Shown here: positions 1 to 13,049 of the stretch, in pieces | Layout: the number at the start of each line of letters is the position of its first letter | How positions within the stretch are numbered: the stretch's first letter is position 1 | Source: Dacryopinax spathularia | Taxonomy: Eukaryota; Basidiomycota; Dacrymycetes; Dacrymycetales; Dacrymycetaceae | Assembly: GCA_037974965.1 (NCBI GenBank) | Contig: JBBPFI010000002.1 | Coordinates: forward strand, 2,232,001-2,296,000 | Reading direction: 5' to 3' | DNA: 64,000 nt | Notes under the pieces: generated by a model | What the model was told of the DNA's origin: nothing | Databases searched by the model: none | The model's input: only the letters and a program-made list of their open reading frames with translations | Translations under genes and position numbers: made by a program

Positions 1-142
1 TAACGGCGAGAGGGATGATGCACAACGCCGTTCGCAAGGGAAGACGACGGGACGCACGGAAGCAACGTAACCAAATTGGTCTCCGATTGGCTCCGATTCA
101 TCCTCCCTATAAACCAGACCACCAGATTGGCTACATCTATGT

Positions 143-1627
143 ATGCTTGTTCAACCTGCAAGCTTTGCTTTGCCAGCTGGTCATTATGACATTAACAAAT
201 ATGCTGCTGAACTGAAAGATTTCTTGTCGTCTGAACTGGTCCAATTCCTGCTAACAAGTCATCCCAATGAAATAGCAAAGTCCGGACCCTCCGCGGCGTG
301 CGACTGGTGGGACTGGGCATGCTCTCTTCCCGCCGACGATGCTTTGCTCTTTGCGAGTAACTCACAAATCGTGCGCGCGCACCACGCCTCCATGCCACGG
401 GGAGTACTAAAGAATGATAGTCCGGGTTGCCGATTTCGATCTACAGTCTACTGAGAAATGCGGTTCGTCTGGCACTGCCAAGATCATCAATAGATGGCTT
501 GCCTTTACCTCGGCCACTCCCAAAAGGACAAACGCCGAAGAAAGTGCATGAAGTGCAACATTTCAGCCTTCTCATATCCCAATTGATGAAGGATCTGAAC
601 GTGGAACAGGTAGTCGATGTTGGCGCGGGACAGGTAGTGCACTTCCCCATGATGTCGTTTTCTGTCAAGCTTAATACGGTTAACCAGGGCTATCTCTCGC
701 TCGAACTGGCTTCCAAGTATAATGCAAACGTCCTCGCGCTCGATTTTTCCGAAGTGCAAACGAGCGGCTCGATCCACTGGGCCCAACAAGCGAAGGACCA
801 ACAGCTCAAGTTATCTCACGTGACCCACCACATCTCGAGCGAAACACTGCCTCAATTGGTCCAGGACTGGCTTTCGAGAGAAGAGCCACCGGTGGGTGAT
901 GGGGCCGTGATCGTCATTGGTCTACATGCCTGCGGATCTTTGACGGTGGAAGTTCTGCGCGCATGTATCGATAATATTAAGGCTCGATCTGCCGGAGTCG
1001 ATGTTGACTGGAATGTGAAGGCATGCGCTATTGTTGGGTGTTGTTACAACATGTTGGCCGATTCTGGTATGCCATCCTTTGGACTGACACAGCCTTAGGC
1101 TTACTCTCCTTTCAGACAAACGTCTGTCGAGCTTGGATGCACCCCCGCTCCCGGCAGACGCGTTCCAGCTTGCAGCGCAGCCATGGCTCTCCCCCTCGCC
1201 AGACGAGCTCTCGCTCTCATTACGCAAGATCACCTACCGAGCGCTCCTAGGACGGCTACTACACGAGAGAAACATCCCAGTCCCACCTGACGCCCGTGTC
1301 CGCAGGCTGAAAGATGCCGCCTACTCAACCTGGGACGCCTATGTCCAAGCCGCTCTTGGAAGACTCGGTGTTGACCCTCACGTTCTGGATGACAACACCA
1401 ACTGGACCGAAGAGATGCAGCGTCTCGCCTCCGGACTCAGCGTGCTACATATCCTGCGCGCGAAACTGGGACCAGTGATCGAGAGCTGGATCCTGCTCGA
1501 CCGGTATGTGTGGCTCCATGAGCAGCTGGAAGTACCAGGCCTAGCAAGTGTGGAGATGCGGTGGATATTCGACAGCGGTATCAGCGCGCGGAGCGCTGCG
1601 TTCATCGTAAGATCGTTACATGAATAA
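143..1627 (+). CDS. METTL25/RRNAD1-like SAM-dependent methyltransferase
   Basis: At least four exons are visible. The SAM-binding motif VVDVGAGQ runs across an intron (about 631-688) into GYLSLELA. It is followed by the family's HACG-type segment (IGLHACGSLT) and the double-cysteine motif VGCCYNML. The last exon (from about 1129) carries the C-terminal region ending FDSGISARSAAFIVRS, like the FDP-x-ISPRN block of METTL25 proteins. Known members are predicted methyltransferases of unsettled substrate. Splicing between the first exon (about 143-370) and the exon at about 430 is uncertain, and the true start may lie upstream or left of the window. Family call is firm, 5' end is not. Confidence 0.72.
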
Positions 1628-1685
1628 ACAGTGTGCCAAATGCAAGATGCAAAGATGCGTGTACAGAGTGAGGGGATGAAGATCT

Positions 1686-2843
1686 CTAGTGTCCATGGCC
1701 GACTACGCTGCTCAACACTAACGGGGTGAACATCCCTCCTACCAATAAGCACAGCCTCGTGGAAGTGCTCAAGTCCTCGGAGGGCGCTTCGTCCTCCATC
1801 TCCAGGCCGTGCGAGTGGCCAGATACGTCCTGTATTACTGTGGCGACGTATAGGAACGTCCCGCCCTGTCCTTCGTGTGAGAATCAAGTTATGTGGAGGG
1901 ATTCAGGGAGTGCATACCGAAAAGAGGAGCGCTACTCCTGCCCACCATTGTAGGTTCTCTGCCGCGTTTCCTAGTGCCCACACACCTCCGTATGTGATCA
2001 AGGCACCTAATGGTGCTGCCGCGCTGAAGGCGAAGAGATATTGACGGATGCGCATACGGGGCTCGGAGTATGATAGGAGTGTCGTGCAGAGGCCGAGTGC
2101 TGCAGGTGCTGTCGACGGAGTCAGACCAAGTTTTATGAAGCACCAGTCGCTCTATCATACCCTTGTGGACCATAATCGCAAGGAATACAACCAACTCCAA
2201 CCCGGAGTTGTCTCCTAGTGAGCTCGAGCCCAGTGCGATACCATCCGCAAACGAGTGGATCACCAGCGCAAGCGTCGCGGAGAATGCCTTGGCGTGCGCG
2301 TCAGCCGCGTGTGCCGTACTAGGTGGGCTTGCGACCTCAAAATCGGACGGTTCCGCGATGGACTTAGGAGGTTGATGTGGAGCGGAGAGTTGCTCGACGC
2401 TGGATTCGAGATTAGCTGGAATGACAGTCTAGAGGTGGAAAACGGCCTACAAGAGCATTACGGAGAACCCCATAACGAGTGATATTGCTATTACTCGACC
2501 CGGATCGGATAGTGGGTTCGGAACGAAGGATTGATCGGAGGTCGCGGTCGAGTTGTATAGTGTTTCGATACCCCTGTCTCAGTGTCAGCACCATCACACC
2601 TTGCCCAGCCTACATATTGGCTCACTCAGGTATGATCACCGCCAATGCCGCTCCGATGAGCAACCCCATTCCGTATGTCGTCAACATCTTGAGTCGGTGA
2701 TCTTGCATGTTGTATAGGCGATATTCAGAGTCAAGAAGTCCAAGAGACTCACGAGAGAATGTCCAAGTCAAGGGTAATGATCCGACCGCGAAGGACGACA
2801 CGCCCATCACCGCGCTCATCATGAAGAGCGCTGTGAATCCCAT
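1686..2843 (-). CDS. ZIP-family metal transporter (Atx2/SLC39A9-like)
   Basis: Read on the minus strand, exon 1 gives a membrane segment starting MGFTALFMMSAVMGVSSFAV. After a small intron comes LLTTYGMGLLIGAALAVIIPE, the ZIP block in which the conserved helix ends in IIPEG. Downstream is the metal-site helix HSFADGIALGSS, matching the HxxxDGxALG signature of ZIP helix IV, and then a second HKG motif. The C-terminus ends GGMFTPLVLSSVVGHGH. ZIP proteins move zinc or manganese into the cytosol; the SLC39A9/Atx2 branch is associated with Golgi membranes. At least five short exons. Tail to tail with the methyltransferase, only 58 bp apart. Confidence 0.8.
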
Positions 2844-3611
2844 CTTTGTGGGTGGGGTATACGTAGTCCGTCCAGCAACGTCGGCGCTTCAGGAGGAGGA
2901 CGCGAGGGATGTCGAAACAGAGTTATATACCAAGCTCGCCGATGTCAGGAGGCGCGCAATCAGGATTTGACTGCGAAGGTACCCAAGGGATCAGTATTGC
3001 CGCAGAGCTTACTCCTGTCCAAGGCTCCAGGCAGCTAGGAGGATAGCAAAGCAGATTGGAAAATAAAGACAAGCGGAGATAGGCGCCGGACGGTATCTAG
3101 GTTCAGACTATGCGTAACCACGCTGTCTCAGTTCACGAACGAAGGTCGAGGGACGCGTCCTGATTTGCCAGGCAGAGATATTCACGCGCTAAATCATCTC
3201 CGCTCGGAGCCGAATCAGCGGAGCCGTCTCTCCGCCTGCCGCCTCCACCCGTCCATCTTTCGCTCCTCTGCTCCTCCTAAATTTGGGTTCGCAAACGTTA
3301 GAAGGGACCTCTCTTGCTTTGCTGTCGAATATGCACTCTCTGCCAAAGTACAACTGTTTACCCGCTGCGCATGATCGGATAGTTTGCTTCGTCCATGTGG
3401 AGGATCGCCTTGTTTGCGTCACGGATCCCTTCTTTTCAACCGGCAACGCAATTGCCGGAGCGAGCCATCCGTCGCCCCTCTCTCACTTCTAGAAGACATA
3501 AAAGGATCGGCTGCTTCTTGCTCTCACAACACGTCATGATGCTAGTGGGCGATACTGGGCGTATAATATGTCCAGCAAGTTGGTTGTTTGCCTCAGCTGT
3601 ACCTGGCAGCC
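2844..3611. other. Intergenic, divergent promoter region
   Basis: This 0.77 kb lies between the start of the ZIP transporter (minus) and the first sugar transporter (plus), so both promoters must be here. No further gene, RNA or repeat was recognised. Confidence 0.5.
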
Positions 3612-5819
3612 ATGAGCGTCGAACAGCAACCCATCTCGCGCACTTTGTCCACTCTCGAACGACATGTTAAAGACATCTCAGAGGGTGAGATCGAGATTCA
3701 GAAACCCAAACTCAGGGGATGGACACTGCATGTACTCCTGGCTTTCTGCGCTGGTGCTGGCTTCACCTTGTTTGGCTATGACCAAGGGGTCATGTCTGCG
3801 CTGATCACGGCAAACCAGTTCGACGAGATCTTTCCTGAAACTGTCTCCCCTGTTAGTTTCGATTGTGGCTCTGCTAAGGACTGCTCCTGAGAGTATGTAT
3901 GCAGATCAATGATCCGACCGGTCAAGCGGCGACTCTACAGTCACTCTTACTTGCTATCTATGAGGTGGGATGCCTCATTGGCGCATTATCCAATGTGCGA
4001 TGCTATTTCTACATCGTTCCAATGCAACTAACATGTAATGCAGCTTTGGATTGGAGACAGGTTGGGCCGACGCAAAACCATTGTCCTTGGCGGCTGTATT
4101 ATGATAATTGGAGCAACGCTACAGACCACAGCGTTCTCGTATCCACACATGCTGGTGGGACGGATCGTGACGGGAATGGGGAATGGTCTGAACGTAAGGA
4201 TACGTGTAAGCACGCGAGAACGAGACTAAGGTTGTGAAAAGACTTCAACCGTACCGTCCTATCATGCAGAATGCGCTTCGCCGGAAAGACGCGGTCCTTT
4301 GATCATGGTTGAGGGCAGCCTCATCATTTTCGGGCTCATGATCTCGTAGGTATGCTTTTTTCACATCCTACAACTTGGGGCTGATATTTGCCCAGATATG
4401 TCGGTGCCTCATGCAAGACGCATGGCTCGGAACTGACATTAAGCAGTGGGTCGACTTCGCGTGTTATTGGGCTACCGGATCTCAGGCTCAATGGAGAGTT
4501 CCGGTTGCACTACAAGTACGATGTATGCGGCTAAGGCTTGTACTTGCCAGTCTGACTTGCCATCTTATAGATCGTCATAGCATTGCTTATGATGTGCGGC
4601 ATACCCTTCGTAAGTCTTGTACCATACTCGGATGCGGTATCTCACGCTATACATGACAGTTGCCGGAATCACCACGCTGGCTGGTCAAACACGAACGCAA
4701 CGCGGAGGCGCTCGCCGTGATCTCTGCGCTGGAAGACACCGATTATCGAGATCATCGCGTACTTCAGACCTACGCTGGCATCTGCGAAGCCGTAGAGGCC
4801 GAATCTGAAGGGTCGAAGAAAGAGAAACTTGGCCGTTTGTTCAAGGGTGGTCCGACGCAAAACTTCAGGAGGACTATGCTGGGCGTTGTGAACCAGTGTT
4901 TTCAGCAGATTACGGGTGTTAACTTGATCATGTGAGTTAGGTTCGCGTAGCCATTAACGATATTGCTGAGCAAGTCTGCAGATATTACGCGACCTCACTA
5001 TTCCAGCGACTTGGGCTGAATGACGTGAATTCGCGAATTGTCGCCGCCTGCAGTGCAACAGAATACTGGCTGGCGTCCTTGATACCCATATTCATTATCG
5101 AACGGTTCGTCCTGAGATTCGAACCAGCGCGCGTACTGACCTGGCGGCATAGGGTCGGACGCCGTCGACTGATGCTGTTCGGCGCAGTCGGAATGTGCAT
5201 CACCATGATCCTCCTCGCAGTCCTAGGCAGCATCGACACACCGTCAGCGCAGATCGTCTCTACCGTTTTGCTCTTCGTGTACAACTCGTTCTTCGCGATC
5301 GGTTGGCTTGGTATGACCTGGCTGTACCCCGCCGAGATTGTGGGCATATCGATTCGCGCACCGGCGAACGCCCTCAGCACGGCGAGCAATTGGACCTTCA
5401 ACTGTATGTGGGACACAAATTGGTTGCCACCAGTCGGCTGATCCTAGGGCAGTTATGGTCGTGATGGTGACTGGTCCATCATTTGCCAATATCGAGTGGA
5501 GGACGTATATCGTGTTTGCAGCGTTGAACGCTTTCATCGTACCATGTGTGTACTGTGAGTGCAAGCGTCTTGTCACGTTTCATGGGATGACTAATCCGTT
5601 TTATTACCAGTCTTCTTTCCCGAAACGGCCGGAAGATCACTCGAAGACATGGACATCATCTTTGCCGTCGCGTATGCCGAGGGCGTGTCGCCCGTAACTG
5701 TGTCGCTTAGAAAGGACCTACCTATTGCTGGATCCGCCGAGGCGGACGAGGTGTTAGGGCTGAAGAAGAGCGGCGAGAAGACTCCCGAGGTCCGAGATGA
5801 TAGGGCGAAGGAGCAATAA
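3612..5819 (+). CDS. MFS sugar (hexose) transporter, copy 1
   Basis: A 12-helix sugar porter of the major facilitator superfamily, split into many short exons. The N-terminal cytosolic stretch begins MSVEQQPISRTLSTLERHV. The first helix carries FCAGAGFTLFGYDQGVMSAL, typical of fungal hexose transporters. Loop 2-3 has GDRLGRRKTIVLGG, the sugar porter R-x-G-R-R signature, and helix 6 is followed by LPESPRWLVKH (the PESPR motif). After helix 7 (NQCFQQITGVNLI) comes a second GRRRLMLFG. The tail ends in a charged cytosolic stretch. Introns fall at about 3851-3902, 3993-4043 and beyond. The neighbour at 6439 is a close paralogue with the same layout, so this is a tandem duplication. Confidence 0.88.
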
Positions 5820-6438
5820 TGTGCGCTTGGCGCATAGATTTCTCATAAAGACAACTTGGGAATGAAGCCGCGGCAATATCGATCAATGAATGCAATTTTT
5901 GCTGCAATCTTTCTGTCTTGCCGGAGTGCAGTTACCCCACTACATGACGTAAGTAATCCCCGCGTGATTCTCTTACCCCGCGCGGAAAACAAATTGTTAG
6001 CCGACCCGAACCCTTTGTCCCCTAGCTTCTGCGAGCTCCGGCCTTGACCGACGGACGGGACAACGTATCTTTATCTTCGTCCACACACGCCTTAATGGAG
6101 CATGTAAAATCCGGCGCCTTCTCGGCCATGCTTTGCATGGTAACCGGCGGCCCGCTTTCTGGTATGCTTCGCCAAAGTGGAGGAGCCGAGCGAAGTTGAC
6201 GTCAGAAGCATCAAAGAAGAACTCAATGTGCCGACTACGGTCACGAGACGTTCACCAGTCTTCTGCTTCAGAATATCAACTTGCTAAACTCGATTTACGC
6301 ACATACGGCAGCCAACTTCGCGAATGGCCATCATGCTGCCTAACTCGACGAGTTATAAAGGCCAGCGTGGACGACCTGTGAGGCGTCTACTAGACCGTCG
6401 CCTCATAGAGCTCTCCTCGATATCTGCTTAGAACTAGA
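5820..6438. other. Intergenic between the two sugar transporters
   Basis: This 0.6 kb spacer should hold the 3' end of copy 1 and the promoter of copy 2. No other coding or RNA signal recognised. Confidence 0.4.
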
Positions 6439-8587
6439 ATGGCTGAAGCACCGATTACTCGCACCGCGTCTACACTAGAGAGGCACGCCAAGGAGTTCTC
6501 GGACGGCGAGATAGAGTCGGTCAAGCCCAAGATTAGAGGATGGCGGCTACATGCTTTGCTCGCTTTCTGCGCTGGTGCTGGCTTCACGCTCTTTGGATAT
6601 GACCAGGGTGTCATGTCGGCATTGATTACCGCCAATCAGTTCGAGGATATCTTCCCAGAGACCGTTTCTCCGGTACGTGTCCGCTTTAACCTTCGTGCGC
6701 TGTGACTCAATGGTTACAAGCCAAACGCGCCTACTAGCCATGCTGCGACTCTTCAGTCTCTCCTGCTCGCCATCTACGAGATTGGCTGTCTCATCGGCGC
6801 ATTGTCGAACGTAGGTTCTCGTCCATAAGCTTCATCGGCGTATTGATTCTCCGAATTTTGTTAGTTATGGATCGGTGACAAGCTCGGTCGGCGGAAGACG
6901 ATCGTTCTCGGCGGCTGTATCATGATCATTGGTGCGATACTGCAGACGACCGCGTTCAGCTACCCGCACATGATCGTCGCGCGAATCATAACGGGTATGG
7001 GCAATGGATTGAATGTAAGCCAAACCCCGCGGGGGTAAAGTTCTCGAAGAAGCTGACTATTGAGTGGGTAGACTTCCACTGTGCCTTCCTACCATGCGGA
7101 ATGCTCGCGTGCGGACCGGAGGGGCGCTATGATCATGATTGAAGGTACTCTGATCATCTTCGGGCTTATGATTTCGTGCGTAATTTCGCTTCTTCTTTCT
7201 GGACCTGGCTGAAACCCTCCATAGATACGTATGCGGTCAATGCTGTTCCTTCGTAAGCTTGACTAATTGTCCTTGCAGTGGCTTGACTTCGCCTTCTACT
7301 GGTTGAGGGGCTCACAAGTGCAATGGAGATTCCCGGTCGCATTCCAAATCCTCATAGCCATCGCGATGATGGGCGGTATTCCCTTCGTAAGCCTTTATTC
7401 GTTGCCGTCTTCCGCTTGCTCACCCCGATCCAGCTGCCCGAATCCCCTCGTTGGTTGGTCAAACACGGCCGCAACGCCGAAGCACTCGCAGTCATCTCCG
7501 CGCTCGAAGACACCGACCACCGGGACCACCAAGTCCTCCAGACCTACGCCGGGATCTGCGAAGCCGTCGAAGCAGAGTCCGAAGGCGGCAGTGGGAAAGA
7601 ACAGCTCTCCGAGCTCTTCCACGGCGGCCCGCAACAGAACTTCCGCCGTGTCTGCCTCGGCGTAGTGAACCAATGTTTCCAGCAGATCTCGGGGATCAAC
7701 CTCATCACGTATTATGCAACGCTGCTCTTCCAGCGCTTGGGGTTGAACGACGTCAACTCCCGAATCATTGCGGCTTGTAATGGGACGGAGTATTTCTTGG
7801 CTTCGCTTATCGCGATATTCATCATTGAGCGCGTGGGGAGGAGAAGGCTGATGCTCTTCGGCGCTGTGGGGCAGAGCATCACCATGATTCTGCTTGCGAT
7901 TCTGGGGTCGATCGATAACCCCGCGACGCAGATCGTGTCTGCTGCTCTGCTGTTCGTGTTCAACTCGGTCTTTGCGGTTGGTTGGCTAGGGATGACTTGG
8001 CTCTACCCGGCCGAAGTAGGTCGCGCTCCTTGCCTTGTCTGCCGCATTGCTGAACAAGCCGCGTAGATCGTCGGTATCCGTATTCGCGCACCTGCAAACG
8101 CTCTGAGCACGGCCAGCAACTGGATCTTCAACTGTATGCTCTTTGTCAAGCCAGTGCCCAAGCAGAACTGACACAAAGACAGTCATGGTAGTCATGGTCA
8201 CCGGTCCATCATTCGCCAACATCTCCTGGCGGACATACATCGTCTTTGCCGCCCTGAACGCATTCATCGTCCCCTGCGTGTACTGTCAGTAATCCGCTGC
8301 CCTTCTCCCCAGTCTCTCCGATCGAAAGACACTAACCTGCACGTATAGTCTGGTTCCCCGAAACAGCCGGCCGCTCCCTCGAAGACATGGACATAATCTT
8401 CGCCGTCGCCTATGCCGAAAAGGTCTCCCCTGTCACCGTGTCCCTGCGGAAGGACCTGCCTGTTGCGGGTTCGCCAGAGGCGGATGAGATCTTGGGCTTG
8501 AAGAGGAATGGGAGGAATGGGGAGATGAATGGGGAGAAGGATGTGAATGGGAGGGATGTGCACGTTGATACGGGGAAGATGCAGTAG
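6439..8587 (+). CDS. MFS sugar (hexose) transporter, copy 2
   Basis: Paralogue of the gene at 3612. It begins MAEAPITRTASTLERHAKEF and shares the GYDQGVMSALITANQF helix, the GDKLGRRKTIVLGG loop, LPESPRWLVKHGRNAEALAV and NQCFQQISGINLITYYATL. The second GRRRLMLFG motif is also present. Exon borders match those of copy 1 in the first third of the gene. The C-terminal tail differs: it is longer and rich in asparagine, glycine and glutamate (about 8500-8584). The 5' ends are still near-identical in protein, which suggests a fairly recent duplication or gene conversion. Plasma-membrane hexose uptake is the likely role; the exact sugar cannot be read from sequence. Confidence 0.9.
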
Positions 8588-8924
8588 CTTGCGATTGGCG
8601 GTTGATGTTTGCGTGTGATCTATAAAGGGAATCAAACTGGTTGTCCGTCCGAATTCAGTGCCCAAATTGCCAAAGCGGTCGGGAAGGTGGCATATATGCG
8701 CGTATATGCGCGCATATCCGGCCCCTGGTTGTCTTCCGAGCACAGGCACGTTCGGATGCGCATGCGGCATGTAGTAAACCAAACGAGCATGCATTGTCAC
8801 TGTCCTAAGAAGAGGCGTACGATAATCGATCACAGTCCATGAACTCTCCCAGCTCCATCCATCCTTCCACCATCTCCAGAACCCTTCCTTATCGGAAGAG
8901 CCCTCATGATAGGAAACCAACGCC
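8588..8924. other. Convergent intergenic spacer
   Basis: Short 3'-3' spacer between sugar transporter copy 2 and the CFEM gene. It contains an alternating run of ATATGCGCGTATATGCGCGC type near 8694-8715. No gene seen. Confidence 0.4.
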
Positions 8925-9597
8925 TCAGAGCGCAACAGCGGCACCGACGAAAGCGAGCACAGCGCCCATCAGGCCGGTCTGGACGTTGTTCCCCAGCATC
9001 GCCGCGGAAGAGGCAGAAGCGCTCGCGCTGCTCGCCGAAGCGGAAGACGAAGTCGAGCTGCTATTATACACCTATCAGTCACCTGCATACATGCCATCCC
9101 GCGTAAAAGGACTCACCCAGAAGCCGAAGACCCGCTAGCACTCGCCGAAGCCGAGCTAGCCGACCCAGTAACAGAAGCGGAAGGAGAACCGCTAGCCGTG
9201 CCTGAGCCTGCTGCCGTCGAAGCGCCTGTGAGAGTGGACGGGTTGACGGTCACGCCATTGGCGGCGCATTGGGCTTCGGCGGCGGAGATGGCAGTTTGGA
9301 GGTCTGAGCCGGTGCAGGAGGATTGGACGCAGGCGAGGGCGGACTGGGCGGGTGTTAGTACCAAGGCCACGAAGAGGAGAGCAGGGGAGAAAATGGGAGG
9401 ATGTGCGGGCCGACAACGATACTCACGGTCAGGAACGCGTTGTTAGCGCAGAGGCAGCTCAGGCTGGTGCCGCATCCCGAGCTAGCGCTGTTGGCGATGG
9501 CCTCCGTCAGGCAAGGCGTGGCGCAGTCTGGGATGGTCTGCGCGGCCACTAGGGCAAAGAGCGACGCGCCGACAGCGAGGAGGGAGAATGTGCGCAT
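8925..9597 (-). CDS. CFEM-domain, GPI-anchored surface protein
   Basis: Begins MRTFSLLAVGASLFALVAAQ, a clear secretion signal. The eight-cysteine CFEM pattern follows: IPDCATPCLTEA, then GCGTSLSCLC, an intron (about 9352-9426), then ACVQSSC and AEAQC. A long Ser/Ala/Gly/Thr-rich stalk (about 9070-9230) is interrupted by a second intron. The C-terminus is hydrophobic (GLMGAVLAFVGAAVAL) after a Ser/Ala/Asn segment, as needed for a GPI anchor. CFEM proteins are fungal cell-surface proteins, some binding haem and some acting at host or substrate surfaces. Length and layout are typical. Confidence 0.88.
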
Positions 9598-10946
9598 TGT
9601 CGTTGTATTTTGGTTATTGATGGTAAAGCAGTGAAGGATGGTCGTGGGGAAGGGGCAAAGGTGCACAGGCCTAGGCGAGTGCCGCGGGTATATATAACAG
9701 CGTTCGAGCGGGAATCAGACGAAACGAACTGGCTCGACCCGAGTTTGGGGATGACCTGCTGCAGCCCCCCGATCAAGTCAGTCGAGTCCGGTGCGTGCCG
9801 CTTTCCACCTTCTTCTCTCCCTTCCTTCCTTTCGTGCTTCTTATCCCCCACTCCAGCCCCATGCAGCAAGAAGAACGAACGTCATTGGCTCTTGCTCGTG
9901 AACTAGATGCCTCCGGTCACCATCGGCACATATATTTCACTTCGCTTCTCCAAGAAAAAAGAGGGATCAATCAATAGATAGCGAGGCATTCCGGAGGTCA
10001 AAGCGCGTCGGCAAGGAATTCTATCGGTCCCCAACGCGCTTCGGGACTGGTTCCACAGAACGCGGCGACGGCGTTCGAGCCCTGAGCAAAAGGAAAAGGG
10101 TCGGGATAACGAGGCGCACCGCCTCGCCAACTTGGGTGCGACCTGATCGGACGATTTATTGGGGCTGTTTGAGCGTCGACTGGACGAGTACACGAGAAAG
10201 GCTCCCTATTTCCTCGGGAAAATGGCAATCTTGACGTCGTCGGTCCTCAGTCCACGTTCAACAGCTCCAACAAATGAAGACACATAGAGACGGTTGATTT
10301 TCTCATCCTTGATAAAGGTGCGTTATTGATGACAACGACGTGAATGAGATTTTGCCGCATTCCTTAGTTGTGAAAGGCATTCATACGACATCCTTCTGGT
10401 ATGACGACGTTTGGGCCTTTCTACCGTAATATGACGACCGTGCTTTCCCCAAAAAATCTCCTGAAAAGCGTCTGACTTCAGACCAGTCTTGGCTGGAGTT
10501 GTCACTGCAGGAACTATAGTTACAAGCACGATACTCATGATCGCTGGATTCGAATATGTTTGGCATCCCAAGCTTGATCAATCCCTTCCACCGACGTGAC
10601 ATCCGCACCGCTCCTCCCAAGCTGAAATCTTTCTTCTACGTTAAGCTAATCATGAGGATCTTCGAGCTGGTCTCCAAGACCTCGCCTAGTGTTTAATCCC
10701 AATCAAGCAACGAGACAGTAGCAAGCCAGGGTTCAGCTTCAACAGAAGTGAAGGAGGCCAAATGACGTGTTTCGACCCCGGCAGTGGCGTCCAACAGCTC
10801 CCGAACAGGGTGCGCCTCACCATCGCACTTATCGACCCCTCGACCTTAGGAGGCCCGAACGGAGGCCGCCGACATCGTGCACCTAACCGCTCATCCTGCC
10901 TCTTTCCCCTCTCCTGTCTTCGCTGATATAGAGTGCGACGAGCGGG
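9598..10946. other. Intergenic, 1.35 kb, divergent promoters
   Basis: Lies between the CFEM gene (minus) and the V-ATPase subunit B gene (plus). Short open frames here, for example 10381-10620 on the minus strand, match no family that I recognise and lack introns and neighbours that would support them. Confidence 0.4.
9688..9697 (-). promoter_or_regulatory. TATA-like element of the CFEM gene
   Basis: The AT run GTATATATAA lies 91 bp before the CFEM start codon on the minus strand, a plausible core promoter position. Confidence 0.4.
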
Positions 10947-12768
10947 ATGTCAGACCCAAGATTGTCCAAGTATGAGGCGGCGGCGATCAATGCTGCTGCT
11001 GTGACGAGGAAGTATGAGGTGCATCCGCGGTTAGATTATCGGACTGTTTCTGCCGTGAACGGGTGCGTCGTTCGATGCCCAAGCCCGAAATTGAGAGCCG
11101 CTAATTAAGGAATCTTAGCCCACTAGTCGTTCTCGATAATGTCAAAGTGAGCCGCAACAGTTTCTCCTTCTGATAGACAGTAGCTGAACCCGGTCCAGTT
11201 CCCATCATACAACGAGATCGTCGAGCTCACCCTTCCCGACGGCTCCAAGCGCGGCGGCCAAGTACTCGAAGTCCAAGGCAAAAAGGCCATCGTGCAAGTG
11301 TTCGAGGGTACCTCCGGCGTAGATGTGAAGGCGACGCATATCGAGTTCACGGGGAGCAGCATGAAGCTGCCCGTGTCTGAGGACATGTTGGGGCGGATCT
11401 TTAACGGTAGTGGGAACCCGATCGATAAGGGGCCCAAGGTGTTTGCGGAGGATTTCCTGGATATCAATGGTGCGTTGCCTTGTTTGATGGGAAAGGTGCA
11501 AGGAAGGAAGGCTGATGATAGGATAGGCTCGCCGATTAACCCGTATTCGCGCATATATCCCGAGGAGATGATCCAGACGGGTATCTCGACGATCGATACG
11601 ATGAACTCGATTGCTCGTGGCCAGAAGATCCCGATTTTCTCTGCTGCTGGTCTACCGCATAACGAGGTGCGCGAATACGTTCATGTATGCCTGATCCATG
11701 TTAACCTGTTGTCAGATTGCTGCCCAAATCTGTCGTCAAGCAGGTCTCGTAAAGCGACCGACGAAGGACGTGCACGATGGCCACGAAGACAACTTCTCGA
11801 TCGTGTTCGCCGCCATGGGTGTGAACATGGAAACTGCCCGTTTCTTCAAGCAAGACTTCGAGGAGAACGGCTCGCTTGACCGTGTTACCCTCTTCCTCAA
11901 CCTTGCCAACGACCCAACCATCGAGCGGATCATCACCCCTCGCCTAGCACTCACGACAGCAGAATACTACGCCTATCAGCTGGAGAAGCATGTCCTTGTC
12001 ATCCTAACCGATATGTCCTCGTACGCCGACGCGCTGCGTGAAGTCTCTGCAGCGCGTGAAGAAGTGCCCGGTCGACGTGGTTACCCCGGTTACATGTACA
12101 CGGACTTGTCGACGATCTACGAGCGTGCAGGCCGTGTGGAGGGCAGGAACGGGTCTATCACCCAGATCCCAATCTTGACCATGCCGAACGACGATATCAC
12201 CCATCCTATTCCTGACTTGACGGGATACATCACGGAGGGCCAGATCTTCGTTGACCGACAGCTGCACAATAAGCAGATCTACCCGCCGATCAATGTCATG
12301 CCCAGTTTGTCGCGGTTGATGAAGAGCGCTATTGGTGAGAAGCTGACAAGGAAGGACCATGGTGACGTCTCCAACCAGCTGGTGCGCATATAGTTTTGTC
12401 ATCATGCCATCCAAAGCTGACGTTTCCTGTAGTACGCAAAATACGCCATCGGCCGAGACGCAGCAGCGATGAAAGCCGTCGTCGGTGAGGAAGCCCTATC
12501 ACAGGAAGACAAGCTCGCGCTCGAGTTCCTGGACAAATTCGAACACCAATTCGTCGGCCAAGGCGCGTACGAATCCCGCACGATCTTCGAGTCCCTCGAC
12601 CTGGCATGGACGCTCCTGCGCATTTTCCCTAAGGAGATGCTGAACCGGATCAACCCGAAGATTATCGAGGAGTTCTATGCGAGGAAGCCGGAGAGGAAGG
12701 AGGATGCGGAGGAGGAGAGGGAGGAGAGGAAGCAGAATGGGGATAGTGGGAAGTTGATTGATGCTTGA
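10947..12768 (+). CDS. VMA2: V-type proton ATPase subunit B
   Basis: Non-catalytic nucleotide-binding B subunit of the vacuolar proton pump's V1 sector. Begins [20 protein letters not shown]. Follows the family from end to end: [18 protein letters not shown]-type beta barrel, then [87 protein letters not shown] and the [22 protein letters not shown] block. The last exon (from about 12434) carries the C-terminal helices and a charged tail rich in Glu, Lys and Arg. Introns near 11068, 11469, 11660 and 12385. About 510 residues, as expected. Confidence 0.95.
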
Positions 12769-13049
12769 TTGTTTCGCGCTCTATGAGGGGAGAGCAGATG
12801 CGGCTAGGTTCTCGCTGATACATACATTATTTTGCCGTGCATGCAATTGATTCGATTCGATCTCATGCCATAGACACGCCGCATACTAAATATCGTCAAC
12901 CATGCACACAATTGGCAACGAGGTTTTTGATTGAGATGGAAATCACATTGCTATGCTTGCTACAACATTGCTATTCGTACAATTGAGCGGTGCGTAAAAA
13001 TGTCATGAACATCCATAATCCCATCCCATCAGTCCATATCCCATCCCGT

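Noticed and set aside
10381-10620. Small minus-strand frame in the VMA2 upstream region
   Set aside because: No family likeness, no splice support and poor codon pattern.
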